Made by a program: the position numbers and the translations under genes
DNA from: Rhodospirillaceae bacterium
GTDB lineage: Bacteria > Pseudomonadota > Alphaproteobacteria > Rhodospirillales > Rhodospirillaceae
Assembly: GCA_018666155.1 (NCBI GenBank)
Contig: JABJAH010000064.1
Span: forward strand, 62,001-126,000
Reading direction: 5' to 3'
DNA: 64,000 nt
Shown: piece after piece, positions 46,589 through 55,673 of the stretch
Layout: the number at the start of each line of letters is the position of its first letter
How positions within the stretch are numbered: the first letter of the stretch is position 1
The notes under the pieces: model-generated
Told to the model about the DNA's origin: nothing
Databases searched by the model: none
What the model saw: only the letters and a program-made list of their open reading frames with translations

Positions 46589-46656
46589 AGCACCGTCTCT
46601 CCCGTTTAAGACGGCAGTCTTCTCAAACCAGAGCGCGGACGCAAGCCCTTAGGCAA

Positions 46657-46685
46657 AGAAAAACGCCGGCCACAAGGACCGGCGC
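46657..46685 (-). terminator. rho-independent terminator after the Rieske oxygenase gene
   Basis: On the minus strand GCGCCGGTCC and GGCCGGCG form a stem (46664-46671 with 46677-46684) followed by TTTTTC. It is 26 bases past the stop of the Rieske gene and upstream of the MDR reductase gene, so the two are probably separate transcripts. Confidence 0.85.
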
Positions 46686-46710
46686 TTTCCAGATTAGTTT
46701 GTCGGTGGAG

Positions 46711-47883
46711 CTACTCAGCCGCCTCACGAATGGGTTCGGCTTCCGGTAGGGAGTCAAACACAGGCGCGGGATCAAGCACCCAGCCCTTCGACTCTTTCCG
46801 CGCCGGACAAGGAATAGCGGTGATGACGTCGCCCTTCGCCTTCAAGGCATTCAGGGCCTGATGGTCTAGGCGCCAACCTTTTTGCTCCCATTGTTTGAGC
46901 ATGCCGCGGTACTGCACAACCACACGGTCATGAGGCATGAGGATTTCTTTGGTCGTTGTCGGCGGCGTCATTTTCGGTTCAAGTTTCTCGACGACAACGA
47001 TGTCCTCGCTAGCGACGAACATGTTGCGTTCCTTGATCTTCTTATCGAGGAACTTATTGAGCCATTCACGCTTGGTGACGGCCATGTTGCGCAGGTTGAC
47101 GAGGAAGACCCGAGTTTTTGCTTCTTCTATGGGCGCTTCGAACATGTACTGATGCATATGCATGGTCTCGGACAGGTGGATATAGGTCCACATGTGATTG
47201 GGACCATAGGTGCCCGAGCCGGCTTGCATCTTGCCGCCTTCTTTGCGGAAACGCTTCATCAGCCAGTTCTTCAGCGGTGGTGCATCGAAGGTGTGCATAA
47301 AACCGAAACCCCAATCGTTGTTCTTGTAGGGCTCGAGTTCGTTGACTTGGTACTCTTCTTCTTTCTCGCCGTTATAGCCGTGGGTCGAGTGCACATACTC
47401 ATTGTGGGCTGGGTCTAAACCGTTCTCGATGGACCGTTCGTAGTTGTAGTCGACATCGAAGGTCTGAATCGTAGCGCGCCACCCCTCTTGTTCCATTTCT
47501 TCGATCGGCATAATCGGAGGACGCTCTGCCTCAGGCAGGTCGCCAAGGAAAGCAAACACCAAGCCATACTTATCAATCGTCGGATAGGCATCAACACGCG
47601 CCCGTGCCGGAATTTTTCCGTTAAGTCCGAGCGACGGAATGCGGGTGCAAATGCCTTCGGTGGTAAAACGCCAGCCATGGTAGGGGCATTGAACCGTGCC
47701 ATCGTCTTTACACTTGCCACCGGACAGCGCTCCGCCGCGATGGACACAGGTGTCAGCCAGCAACGCCGGCTTGCCGTTGTTATCTCTAAACGCGACGAAA
47801 TCGTGCTTCAGAATGCGTACACGGGTCGGTGTGTCTGTGAGTTCGTCACTCACACAAACCGGGTACCAAAAATTCACATACAT
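46711..47883 (-). CDS. Rieske non-heme iron oxygenase, large subunit
   Basis: Aromatic-ring-hydroxylating or demethylating oxygenase, 390 residues, cytosolic. The Rieske 2Fe-2S motif is intact, with Cys46/His48 (CVHRGGALSGG) and Cys66/His69 (CPYHGW). The mononuclear iron site appears as ENGLDPAHNEYVHSTHG (about 132-148), giving the D-x2-H-x4-H facial-triad pattern. Size and sequence fit the single-component vanillate demethylase / steroid hydroxylase-like group. No ferredoxin or reductase partner is encoded nearby, so electrons must come from elsewhere. Divergent from the MFS transporter. Confidence 0.9.
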   Translation of the reverse strand: MYVNFWYPVCVSDELTDTPTRVRILKHDFVAFRDNNGKPALLADTCVHRGGALSGGKCKDDGTVQCPYHGWRFTTEGICTRIPSLGLNGKIPARARVDAYPTIDKYGLVFAFLGDLPEAERPPIMPIEEMEQEGWRATIQTFDVDYNYERSIENGLDPAHNEYVHSTHGYNGEKEEEYQVNELEPYKNNDWGFGFMHTFDAPPLKNWLMKRFRKEGGKMQAGSGTYGPNHMWTYIHLSETMHMHQYMFEAPIEEAKTRVFLVNLRNMAVTKREWLNKFLDKKIKERNMFVASEDIVVVEKLEPKMTPPTTTKEILMPHDRVVVQYRGMLKQWEQKGWRLDHQALNALKAKGDVITAIPCPARKESKGWVLDPAPVFDSLPEAEPIREAAE

Positions 47884-48214
47884 GGCGGTTGTCTCCCACT
47901 CTCGGCCAGGGCCCCAATGAGCCCAATTACATAAAGTATACGGTATCTATGGGGGTATTGGATGCCAACAGGTTTGATCAGGATCAATTTTTTTCCAAGT
48001 ATCTGCCTTTACGCCGAATTAGTCGCCCTGTTCGCTCATTGGTTTATGGGCGCAAACTCCCGCAAATTATGGGATTTTCCTTTGCATCTCCATGTTAGGC
48101 GGATCATAACACCGCTGCCCATTCTATGGACATACGACAGGGCAATCTGCATTTAGGGTGATCGGTCGTCAGCTCGAGACTCGTATGCAGTTCGACACAA
48201 CTTGAAAGCCTAGA
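47884..48214. other. 331-base divergent spacer with an operator-like palindrome
   Basis: Lies between the Rieske gene (minus) and the MFS gene (plus) and must hold both promoters. TTGATC-AG-GATCAA (47974-47987) is a perfect inverted repeat with 6-base arms, 91 bases from the Rieske start, and could be an operator. No gene-like frame is visible. Confidence 0.45.
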
Positions 48215-49441
48215 ATGACTGACACGACGAGCAACGGTACGATCACGGGATCCCTTCCAAAAACCACCGGTTTGGTTCTGGCCTATGGCATGCTGATCAG
48301 CGCCATCGGCAACAACTTTCTAATCACCATCCTGCCTCCCCTCGGCCGCGATATGGGGTTCCTGGAGTGGCAGGTCGGCGTGATCTTAGCGGTCGGTGGC
48401 GCTTTCATGCTGATCACCGGCCCGGTCTGGGGACGGATCAGCGAAGATTGGGGCCGAAAGAATGTCATTTTGGTCGGTGCTGTCGGCTACGTCATCATGA
48501 CGGCGGCCTTCGCGTTCACCATCGATATGCGACTTGCAGGAACAATAAGCGCCTTTATGTGCTTTTTGATTCTCGTTGCCGTCCGCGGTCTCTACACACT
48601 CTCCTCTGGTGCCATCTACCCCGCAACGATGGCGATGGTCGCGGATATGACCAGCAAAGAAAACCGCGCCGGTGGCGTTGCAATGATTACGGCCGCTTGG
48701 GGGTTTGGCTCCGTTGTCGGACCGGCCATTGCTGCGGGTTTCTCATCCTTATCGCCAACCGCTCCCTTCTACATCGTGACCCTGATGGGTGTCGCCGCCG
48801 TCGGACTGTATGTCTACTGCCTCCATGAGCCCGCCCGGCACAAACAATCAGACAAGGTCGGGTTTCGCCATATCATGACCCCTGCCGTATTGAGCATTGC
48901 CCTCGGCTTCATGGTTCTCATTCTTGGCAACGTGACGATGATAGTGATTCTCGGCTTCCATATGCAGGATACCTTTGGCCTCAGTACAGCCGAGACAGCA
49001 CGTGGCGTTGGTATCGCCCTGTTCGTGTCCGCCATTTCACAGATCATTATTCAAATTGGCGTCATCCCACGCCTCAAGTGGTCGCCACGGCGCATGATCA
49101 ACGTCGGGATGCCGGTTGCATTTATTGCGGTTCTCCTCATCATGACCGCGCCAAGCTACTGGGGCTTAATCGCCGCTATGGGGATCTTTGGGCTAGGAAG
49201 CGGTGTCGGCTGGCCAGCCTATATGACGGCGGCATCGCTGGCTGCCGGCCCAGAAAACCAGGGCAGCATGGCCGGACTCACCGGCGCCTTCCAAGCGGTC
49301 GGGTTTATGATCGGGCCCATCGTCGGCACCATAAGCTATCAGCTAAACGCCTCGGCTCCGTTCATCGTTTGCGCATCACTCTTGGTCGTGGCTTTGGTCA
49401 TGGCTAATGTATTGCCAATGCCAGAACCCCACGAAGACTAA
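48215..49441 (+). CDS. MFS transporter
   Basis: Major-facilitator permease of 408 residues with about 12 hydrophobic segments. The loop 2-3 signature appears as GRISEDWGRKNVILVGA (about 72-88), close to the G-x3-D-R-x-G-R-K consensus, and AAWGFGSVVGPAIAAG fits motif C of the drug/proton antiporter group. Direction and substrate are not predictable. In this setting it may import or export an aromatic acid. An exported unknown protein follows 16 bases downstream. Confidence 0.85.
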   Translation: MTDTTSNGTITGSLPKTTGLVLAYGMLISAIGNNFLITILPPLGRDMGFLEWQVGVILAVGGAFMLITGPVWGRISEDWGRKNVILVGAVGYVIMTAAFAFTIDMRLAGTISAFMCFLILVAVRGLYTLSSGAIYPATMAMVADMTSKENRAGGVAMITAAWGFGSVVGPAIAAGFSSLSPTAPFYIVTLMGVAAVGLYVYCLHEPARHKQSDKVGFRHIMTPAVLSIALGFMVLILGNVTMIVILGFHMQDTFGLSTAETARGVGIALFVSAISQIIIQIGVIPRLKWSPRRMINVGMPVAFIAVLLIMTAPSYWGLIAAMGIFGLGSGVGWPAYMTAASLAAGPENQGSMAGLTGAFQAVGFMIGPIVGTISYQLNASAPFIVCASLLVVALVMANVLPMPEPHED

Positions 49442-49457
49442 CAGTGTTAGGAAAGAA

Positions 49458-50138
49458 ATGATGGCTCCTTACAGACTTCTCGTCTCATCGTTTTTCGTTT
49501 TCATTATGGCTGCGGACGGCGCGTCTGCGGCAGACGGCCAGGCAACAATAACCGAGACGTTCTGCACATCGATTCAGACCTCAATCATGGGGAACAAGGT
49601 TCCTGCCCAGAATGTTGTTCACCCCGACTACGAGGCCTTTGTCCTGTCCAAGGCGAGCGTGGACCCGCTCCGCAACGAACAGTTCACGACCTTGGGCGAC
49701 GATGGGCTACCGCGCATGGTGTCGTGCAAAATGAAGACACCAGATCATATTCAAGAAGTTTACGGCGAAGATAAAACGAATACCGAAGCCCGAACCTGCG
49801 CGGCGATCAATCAAGAGAACGTCGCCGCGGTCATCGCGAGCCTTACACCGGAAGAAGCAGAGAAGCGCGCCCTGACCGACGTTCAGATCATATTCGAAGA
49901 AGATATGTCAGACATGACCGGTCAGTCTTGGACCAAGCCCTTCGATTTCGCCACGCGCGATAAAAATGGAGCCGTTCACATTCAAAGCAAGCGTATGCAA
50001 ATTGATTGGACCAATATCATTTTCAAATTGGCCCCGGATCGTTTTCGTGGCGCGCTATATTGCCATCTGATCGCGCCGGAGTTTGCCAAGGCCTTGATCC
50101 TGGGCGATGCCGATGTGCCGCCGCCAGTTGACGGCTGA
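49458..50138 (+). CDS. exported protein of unknown function
   Basis: 226 residues from ATG 49458 (AGGAAAGAA upstream). A signal peptide (YRLLVSSFFVFIMAADGASA) is followed by a soluble domain with three or four cysteines (FCTSIQTSI, MVSCKMKTP, RTCAAINQ, ALYCHLIAP), which may form disulfides in the periplasm. IQIDW-type hydrophobic strands and the AALYCHL ending do not match a family I know. Co-transcribed with the MFS gene and convergent with the tannase-like gene (three bases between stops). Confidence 0.65.
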   Translation: MMAPYRLLVSSFFVFIMAADGASAADGQATITETFCTSIQTSIMGNKVPAQNVVHPDYEAFVLSKASVDPLRNEQFTTLGDDGLPRMVSCKMKTPDHIQEVYGEDKTNTEARTCAAINQENVAAVIASLTPEEAEKRALTDVQIIFEEDMSDMTGQSWTKPFDFATRDKNGAVHIQSKRMQIDWTNIIFKLAPDRFRGALYCHLIAPEFAKALILGDADVPPPVDG

Positions 50139-50141
50139 AGC

Positions 50142-51686
50142 CTATTTCTTAATCCAGTTCTGCGGATCGACAACGTCACCTGATCCGTCATAGACCGACG
50201 ACGCCGGGTACGGGAATATTTTGCGCCCCGCGACTATCGTGCTCGGGTCCAATGGATGCGCGATGTAGTTGAACGGGTCCTCTGTTGCCCCATAGACGTC
50301 CAGGCTTTCTGGTGCGTCGCCCTCTTCAACCCAACCTTCGATCTCATCCAGATAATCCGCTGTATTGACGCCATTGCCACCGCGGCAATGTTTCATTCCC
50401 GGAAGGAGGAACATGCGGAGAAAGTCCGGAAGGTTGTCGTCCCCAAACGCTTCGGCCTGTGCGTTGTAAAAGAAGAACGACGACGCTGGTGTCGCATCGG
50501 TATCTGACCAGCCGTGATAGAGAATAATCTTGCCGCCATCATTGATGTAGCTCTTCAGCTTTTTACCATCAGAGCCAAAATCCATAAGGCCGCCGACCGG
50601 GCTTCCCGATACCCCGTGCTTGGCATAATCAAAATCAGCCAGCGTCGCATCCGGCCCGATTTTGCGTTCTACCGTAAACTGAGCGCTACCGGCACGGCGC
50701 GGTCCCCTGCCATTGGCTCCAATAAAGCCAGCAATCCAATCTCGCTCAGACCCCTTGGCGTATCCCATGGCATAGAACGACGACCCGTCAGCCTTGCGAG
50801 CCCCGTCATAAACTTTGTTCGCGGCGTCGATCTGTTCGTCCGTGAGACAACGATCCGTCAGAGGTCCCTCACACCGCAACGTTTCAGGCTTGAACGTGCA
50901 CTGACCAGGATTACCGAGCACCCCATCTTTGACTCCGTCATCCATATCGCAAGCCGACAGTACGGCATCAGCCAGCAAGGTGATCGCATCGGCCGTCAAG
51001 ATACTGGTCCCATCTGCTCGGGTGTTGGACGCGTAGGCAAACACATTGTTTGGTGTAACCATCTGTGCTGCCGGGGCACCAGCGATAACGCCGTCGTAAT
51101 CGTTGGGGTACATCAGGGCTTCGGTTAAGCCTTGGCGCCCTCCCGTGGAACAGCCACGAAAGTAGGCGTAGTCCTGTTCTCGTCCATAGGCTGTGGCGAT
51201 CACGGCTTTGGCGAGAAGTGTTGCCGTATGGGTCGCCCGGTGCTGCCACTCTTCAACTAACTCTTCATTCAGTGTCCACGCGCGAGGGTCTTCTCCCGGC
51301 CCGAGACGGTGGCCCATATCAGACGTGGCGACGGCATAATTGCGCGCAAGGGCATCTGACCCTTGGTCCGTCCGGATGACACCACATAATCCTCCGCACC
51401 CCGTGAAGAGCATCCGCCCATTCCAGCCTGACAAAGGTAATTGAATCTCTATGCCATTAGACGGCGCAACGGTCGCAAGGATGTGGCAATGCGCGGGCTG
51501 CGATACTCCATTGGCAGGAACAACATTCGCTTTTGTAATCGTCACCTTTACACCGACAGCATACTCAAAACTTTTGGCCGCAAGCGCCTTGCACGATTCA
51601 GTATTGATCGTCTGAGCCTCAGAGCCGGACGATTGGCCGAAGAAAAGTAGACTGCCAAAAAAACAACGCGCAATGCGGTTCATCAT
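50142..51686 (-). CDS. tannase/feruloyl esterase family hydrolase, exported
   Basis: 514-residue secreted alpha/beta hydrolase. A signal peptide (IARCFFGSLLFFGQSSGSEA) is followed by the tannase-family core: WNGRMLFTGCGGLCG (about 88-102), nucleophile Ser180 in YFRGCSTGGRQGL, DGVIAGAPA, and a C-terminal KIILYHGWSDTDATPASS with the catalytic Asp region and MKHCRGGNG with the His. Paired cysteines flank the active site, as in feruloyl esterases. Likely cleaves ester-linked phenolics in the periplasm or outside. Confidence 0.9.
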   Translation of the reverse strand: MMNRIARCFFGSLLFFGQSSGSEAQTINTESCKALAAKSFEYAVGVKVTITKANVVPANGVSQPAHCHILATVAPSNGIEIQLPLSGWNGRMLFTGCGGLCGVIRTDQGSDALARNYAVATSDMGHRLGPGEDPRAWTLNEELVEEWQHRATHTATLLAKAVIATAYGREQDYAYFRGCSTGGRQGLTEALMYPNDYDGVIAGAPAAQMVTPNNVFAYASNTRADGTSILTADAITLLADAVLSACDMDDGVKDGVLGNPGQCTFKPETLRCEGPLTDRCLTDEQIDAANKVYDGARKADGSSFYAMGYAKGSERDWIAGFIGANGRGPRRAGSAQFTVERKIGPDATLADFDYAKHGVSGSPVGGLMDFGSDGKKLKSYINDGGKIILYHGWSDTDATPASSFFFYNAQAEAFGDDNLPDFLRMFLLPGMKHCRGGNGVNTADYLDEIEGWVEEGDAPESLDVYGATEDPFNYIAHPLDPSTIVAGRKIFPYPASSVYDGSGDVVDPQNWIKK

Positions 51687-51798
51687 GAGTTCCTTGATTC
51701 GATGGGCGTTTCGCTTATCTAGAAAGACGATATCGTTCTTTGTTCCACTGCCAACAGCAATCGGTTTGGGACTCCGCGTCCATTTTTGTCTACAGACA

Positions 51799-51828
51799 AA
51801 AAAGAGCCCCGCTTTTGGCAGGGCTCTT
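51799..51828 (-). terminator. rho-independent terminator ending the methyltransferase-fold gene array
   Basis: GAGCCC (51804-51809) pairs with GGGCTC (51821-51826), extended by flanking A-T pairs. On the minus strand the stem is followed by TTTTTTGTC. It lies 27 bases past the stop of the last of the four array genes. Confidence 0.88.
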
Positions 51829-51854
51829 GATTTATATCGATAGGAAAAAGTCGT

Positions 51855-53051
51855 CTACGCGGGCTTGGTTCCCATAATGGCGCCATGGCCACGGCGGGCC
51901 GCCCGGATTGACTCATCAACTTCGAAGCCGTGCTTCTTGACCAACTGGCCAAAATCACGAGAAGCGTATTCCATACGCCACGGTTCGCCGTTGAATTTGT
52001 GATCCTGCCAGATTGCAAAGGTCCGGTATGCCGTGTCCTTTGGCGCCTGCTTGCCCGTTTGGAAGTCCATCGGGAAGAACACACCGCCAGGACGCAAAAT
52101 ACGCTTCGCCTCGGCGATGATCTTGTCTTGAGCCTCGGACGTGACTTCGTGGAACATGATGTAAGAGATCACCAAATCAAAATGATTGTCTGGGAATTTG
52201 GTGTCTTCGGCTAAACGCTGTGCGAAATGAACGTCCTTACCCAGGTCGACGCCCCGGGTATGAGCAAACCGCACCATCGGCGCGCCCACATCAATGCCCC
52301 ACACTTCGGCATCGGGGAACCGATCCTTCATGGCGAATGTTAGACGACCCGTCGCACACCCAAGATCGAGAATCCGCATGACCTTTTTATCATCTTTTGG
52401 AACTTGCACACGAGCTGCAATAGCTGCCTGAACTTCGTCGTCGTAGTTGCTGCCGCCATAGAAGTTGTTGACGCCGTAATAATTGATATATCCAGCGAAC
52501 GGGTCACCGACATAGCCGCCGGGCTGAATGTGAATTTCGTGCTTCGTATACTCGGGCAGTTCCATATCCGGATTCAATTCCAGAGATCCGGGACCCGAGT
52601 TGTCCGCTGATTCCATTTCAGCCATGTATTCATCAGCATTGGCATGGAAGTAGTCCTGCACTTGCTTCCAAGTGAGTTGCTGATTGGAGACCCAACCGCG
52701 CACGCTCCCCATAATGAGATGATCATTCTCAATCATCGGCAGCAACTCATCGAGCGGCAGGTCATCGTCGGCACTCAGGCCCCGTTCTTTCATGAGAACG
52801 GCCAACCGCTTTTGCGCCGCCTGGCGCATGTCCCGATTTACGAAATTGCGAAAGCCGGTCAAAAAATCTTGACTGCTTTCCAAATCAAGTGCCGGGAGGC
52901 GCTCTAGGCGTCCGCGGGTGCCGCGCTTTTCGACATCTTTAAAGGTAAACTTCGCAGGTGTTTTCGCTTCGGCGCTCCGACCTTTAACCAGCGATCCCAA
53001 AAAAGACGCGGTTGCGGCAGTGGCACCAAAAAGTGTGCGGCGGTTGATCAT
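51855..53051 (-). CDS. Tat-signal class I SAM methyltransferase-fold protein, copy 4 of array
   Basis: 398 residues. The N-terminus is MINRRTLFGATAATASF with a twin arginine, a weak hydrophobic stretch and an SAEA cleavage-type site, that is, a Tat-like signal. An uncharacterised about 170-residue domain follows, with RLERLPALDLESSQDFLTGF and SNQQLTWKQVQDYFHA. The Rossmann domain has motif I ILDLGCATGRL (Asp229), motif II EVWGIDVGAP and HEVTSEAQDKIIAEAKRILR. The motif I acidic residue is canonical. It ends in the shared MGTKPA. It is the last of four tandem paralogues and is followed by a terminator. Substrate unknown; an exported SAM enzyme would lack its cofactor unless SAM is bound before Tat export. 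Confidence 0.8.
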   Translation of the reverse strand: MINRRTLFGATAATASFLGSLVKGRSAEAKTPAKFTFKDVEKRGTRGRLERLPALDLESSQDFLTGFRNFVNRDMRQAAQKRLAVLMKERGLSADDDLPLDELLPMIENDHLIMGSVRGWVSNQQLTWKQVQDYFHANADEYMAEMESADNSGPGSLELNPDMELPEYTKHEIHIQPGGYVGDPFAGYINYYGVNNFYGGSNYDDEVQAAIAARVQVPKDDKKVMRILDLGCATGRLTFAMKDRFPDAEVWGIDVGAPMVRFAHTRGVDLGKDVHFAQRLAEDTKFPDNHFDLVISYIMFHEVTSEAQDKIIAEAKRILRPGGVFFPMDFQTGKQAPKDTAYRTFAIWQDHKFNGEPWRMEYASRDFGQLVKKHGFEVDESIRAARRGHGAIMGTKPA

Positions 53052-53161
53052 CAGAATTCCTCCCTAGAGGCAGAACCAAAACGGAAAGGTTATGATCCTA
53101 TGATGACCCTTCAATGGCCTAAAATCAAAGAAATAGAGGCCCTGGCAGACGATGTAGCAGC

Positions 53162-54352
53162 CTAGACGGGCTTCGTTGCCAGCAGGTTCACGTTCCCGAT
53201 CCAAGCGGCTGGGCCTTCTTTGTCCACGTCAAAACCCGCGTCCCGCATAGCTTTCGGCATATCGAGACCATCGTATTCCTTGAACCACACTTCCTCGTTC
53301 CAGCGATGGTCCCACCAGCGCCGGAATTTCAGATCAGCCCGTTTGGTCACCTCGTTACTGCCGGTATAAAAGTCGATAGGAAAGAACACGCCGCCCGGAC
53401 GGAGAATACGGTAGGCCTCTTTGACCGATTGCTTTGAAATCTCTGCCGGCATCTCGTGGTGAAGAATGTACGACGTCACGATATCGAAGAAGCCATCTTC
53501 AAATTTCGTATCTTCTGCCAGTCGCTGAGCTAGATTGATGTCGACCCCGAGGTCTACTGCGCGCATGTGGCCATACCGAAGCATCGGGCCACCGGCATCG
53601 ATCCCCCAGACTTCTGCATCGGGAAAGCGTTCCTTCAGGGCCAATGTCATTTGTCCCAAGGTGCAGCCGACATCGAGAATACGCAACACCTTGCCATCTT
53701 CTGGCACCGCGACCGCATTCGCTAAATCGATGTGAATCTCGTCTTGGTAATTGCCGCCGCCATAAAAGTTGTTGGTGCCATAGTGATAAACGTGGCCACC
53801 GAGGGGGTCTCCAACATACCCGCCGGGCATGATGTGAACTTCATACTTCACATGCTCGGGGAGCGGCACGTCAGGATTAAGTTCAAGCGTTCCTGGCCCA
53901 ATATTGTCAGTGGCCTCCATCTCAGCAAGGTATGCATCGGCTTTGTCGTGAACAAAGTCCTGGATCGTGCTCCAGGTTAACTGCTGGCAGCTGATCCATG
54001 AGCGCGCGTTCATGCCGAACACTGGGTCATCGCCGAGAACTTCGAACACTGTGTCCAGCGACGGATCAGCTTCGTAATCCAGTCCCTTTGCTTCGAACAA
54101 TTCTTTCGCTCTTCTGGCAGTAATGCGCCGGAACCCTCGGCCCGTGAAGGTTCGGTATCCAGTTAGAAAGTCCTGTTGGCTTTCAAGGTCGAGTGACGGC
54201 AGGCGTTCCAGCCGATCTTTAGTGCCACGCGGTTCGATGTCGCCCGCAAACCCAGCGCTTGAGCTGGCTGCAGCCTTCTTACTGCCAAACAACGAAGCGG
54301 CGGCGGACCCAAGCCCGGCCAGTGCAGGAAAAAGTGTGCGGCGATCAAGCAT
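53162..54352 (-). CDS. Tat-signal class I SAM methyltransferase-fold protein, copy 3 of array
   Basis: 396 residues from ATG 54352, which has GGAG eight bases upstream. The leader MLDRRTLFPALAGLGSAAASL is twin-arginine type. The same N-terminal domain follows (RLERLPSLDLESQQDFLTGY, SCQQLTWSTIQDFVHD). The Rossmann part has ILDVGCTLGQMTLAL, EVWGIDAGGPM and HHEMPAEISKQSVKEAYRIL. Motif I keeps Asp but has TLG in place of the usual glycine pattern. It ends LLATKPV, not MGTKPA. The spacer to the next copy is about 110 bases, so these are tandem genes with separate ribosome sites rather than overlapping ones. Confidence 0.8.
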   Translation of the reverse strand: MLDRRTLFPALAGLGSAAASLFGSKKAAASSSAGFAGDIEPRGTKDRLERLPSLDLESQQDFLTGYRTFTGRGFRRITARRAKELFEAKGLDYEADPSLDTVFEVLGDDPVFGMNARSWISCQQLTWSTIQDFVHDKADAYLAEMEATDNIGPGTLELNPDVPLPEHVKYEVHIMPGGYVGDPLGGHVYHYGTNNFYGGGNYQDEIHIDLANAVAVPEDGKVLRILDVGCTLGQMTLALKERFPDAEVWGIDAGGPMLRYGHMRAVDLGVDINLAQRLAEDTKFEDGFFDIVTSYILHHEMPAEISKQSVKEAYRILRPGGVFFPIDFYTGSNEVTKRADLKFRRWWDHRWNEEVWFKEYDGLDMPKAMRDAGFDVDKEGPAAWIGNVNLLATKPV

Positions 54353-54458
54353 TCTCAAAACTCCATGAAATCCATTCGAACAATAGCAAACTCCGCGCCA
54401 CAGTTACCAATTCAAAACTCGGCTCGGCCTATAAATCGAACGAATACCTGGGGCAGAC

Positions 54459-55649
54459 CTATGCTGGCTTGGTACCCATAAGTTCCGAGCTCGCATTACC
54501 TACGGCCTTCTCACCACGTGGGTTAGCCACCTGGAATCCGGCGCTAGACAGCATCTTTGGATAATCGTTGCTGTTGTGATCTCTCTGCCAGACTTCGTGA
54601 TTCCAGCGCCAAATCCAACTGGATTGATACCGACTAAACGCCGTTCGCTCCCGCAGCTTCGTCCAGTCCCGCTGATCACGGGAGTAGAACACACCGCCTG
54701 GACGGAGGAGACGGTGGCCTTCCTTGATGATGTCCTCGGCCCCTTCTGAGCTGACCTCGTGGAACAGCAAGAATGAGGTGACGATATCGAAATAGCCGTC
54801 GGGAAAGCCTGTATCTTCGGCCAAAGCCTGACGGAAATTAGCGCCAATCCCCAAATCTACGCCGCGCATATGGGCATAACGCACCATCGGGCCGCCAACA
54901 TCGACGCCCCAAACCTCGGCATCCGGGTAGAGCTCTTTAAGCCGCAACGTCAGCTGACCAGAACTACACCCCATATGTAAGATGCGCTTGATCTTGCCGT
55001 CTTTGGGCACCGGAATCCCCTTGACCAGCTGCTCATGCATCTCGTCTTGGTAATTACGGGCTTCCCAGAAGTTATTGGTTCCGTAATGGTAGACGTACCC
55101 CCCAAGCGGATCGCCAACATAGCCGCCGGGCTGCATATGGATTTCATGCTTGGTGTACTTCGGCATGTGCATATCGGGATTGAGTTCAAGCTTGCCCGGA
55201 CCCGCGTTATCGGCGGCTTCCATTTCGGCCAAATAGGCATCCGCGTTGCCGTGAAACTCGTCCTGAAGGTTTTTCCACATCAACTGCTGGGCGCTGATCC
55301 AAGCCCGGCCACTGAGACCAATGATGTGATCCCCATCAAGCAGTTTGACGGCGTCATCGTGCGGCATGGGTGTGCGATTATCGAGACCCTTGGCCGCCAT
55401 AATCGCTTTTCCACGCTTCTCGGCAACCTTACGCACGTCGCCGTTTACCCAAATACGAAAATGGGTAAGGAAATCCTCACGGCTTTCAACGTCTAGCGTG
55501 GGCAAGCGCTCTAGTCGGCGGTCGGCACCTCTTGGCTCGACATCTGCCATGCCTGGGATCTTGGCCTGAGCCTTACGACCGCCAAAAAACGCCGCGACCG
55601 CGCCGCCCACTGTTGTCGAGGCCTGAAACAGGGTTCTTCGATTAAGCAT
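54459..55649 (-). CDS. Tat-signal class I SAM methyltransferase-fold protein, copy 2 of array
   Basis: 396 residues. The leader MLNRRTLFQASTTVGGAVAAF with an AQA site is twin-arginine type. N-terminal domain: RLERLPTLDVESREDFLTHF and SAQQLMWKNLQDEFHG. Motif I reads ILHMGCSSGQLTLRL, so the usual Asp is His; motif II EVWGVDVGGPM keeps its acidic residue. LFHEVSSEGAEDIIKEGHRLL follows, then RPGGVFYSRDQ. The degenerate motif I may lower or abolish SAM binding. It ends SELMGTKPA. The upstream copy is 24 bases away, so copies 1 and 2 are probably co-transcribed. Confidence 0.78.
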   Translation of the reverse strand: MLNRRTLFQASTTVGGAVAAFFGGRKAQAKIPGMADVEPRGADRRLERLPTLDVESREDFLTHFRIWVNGDVRKVAEKRGKAIMAAKGLDNRTPMPHDDAVKLLDGDHIIGLSGRAWISAQQLMWKNLQDEFHGNADAYLAEMEAADNAGPGKLELNPDMHMPKYTKHEIHMQPGGYVGDPLGGYVYHYGTNNFWEARNYQDEMHEQLVKGIPVPKDGKIKRILHMGCSSGQLTLRLKELYPDAEVWGVDVGGPMVRYAHMRGVDLGIGANFRQALAEDTGFPDGYFDIVTSFLLFHEVSSEGAEDIIKEGHRLLRPGGVFYSRDQRDWTKLRERTAFSRYQSSWIWRWNHEVWQRDHNSNDYPKMLSSAGFQVANPRGEKAVGNASSELMGTKPA

Positions 55650-55673
55650 CTCGCAATTCCTCTCTGACCAAAC

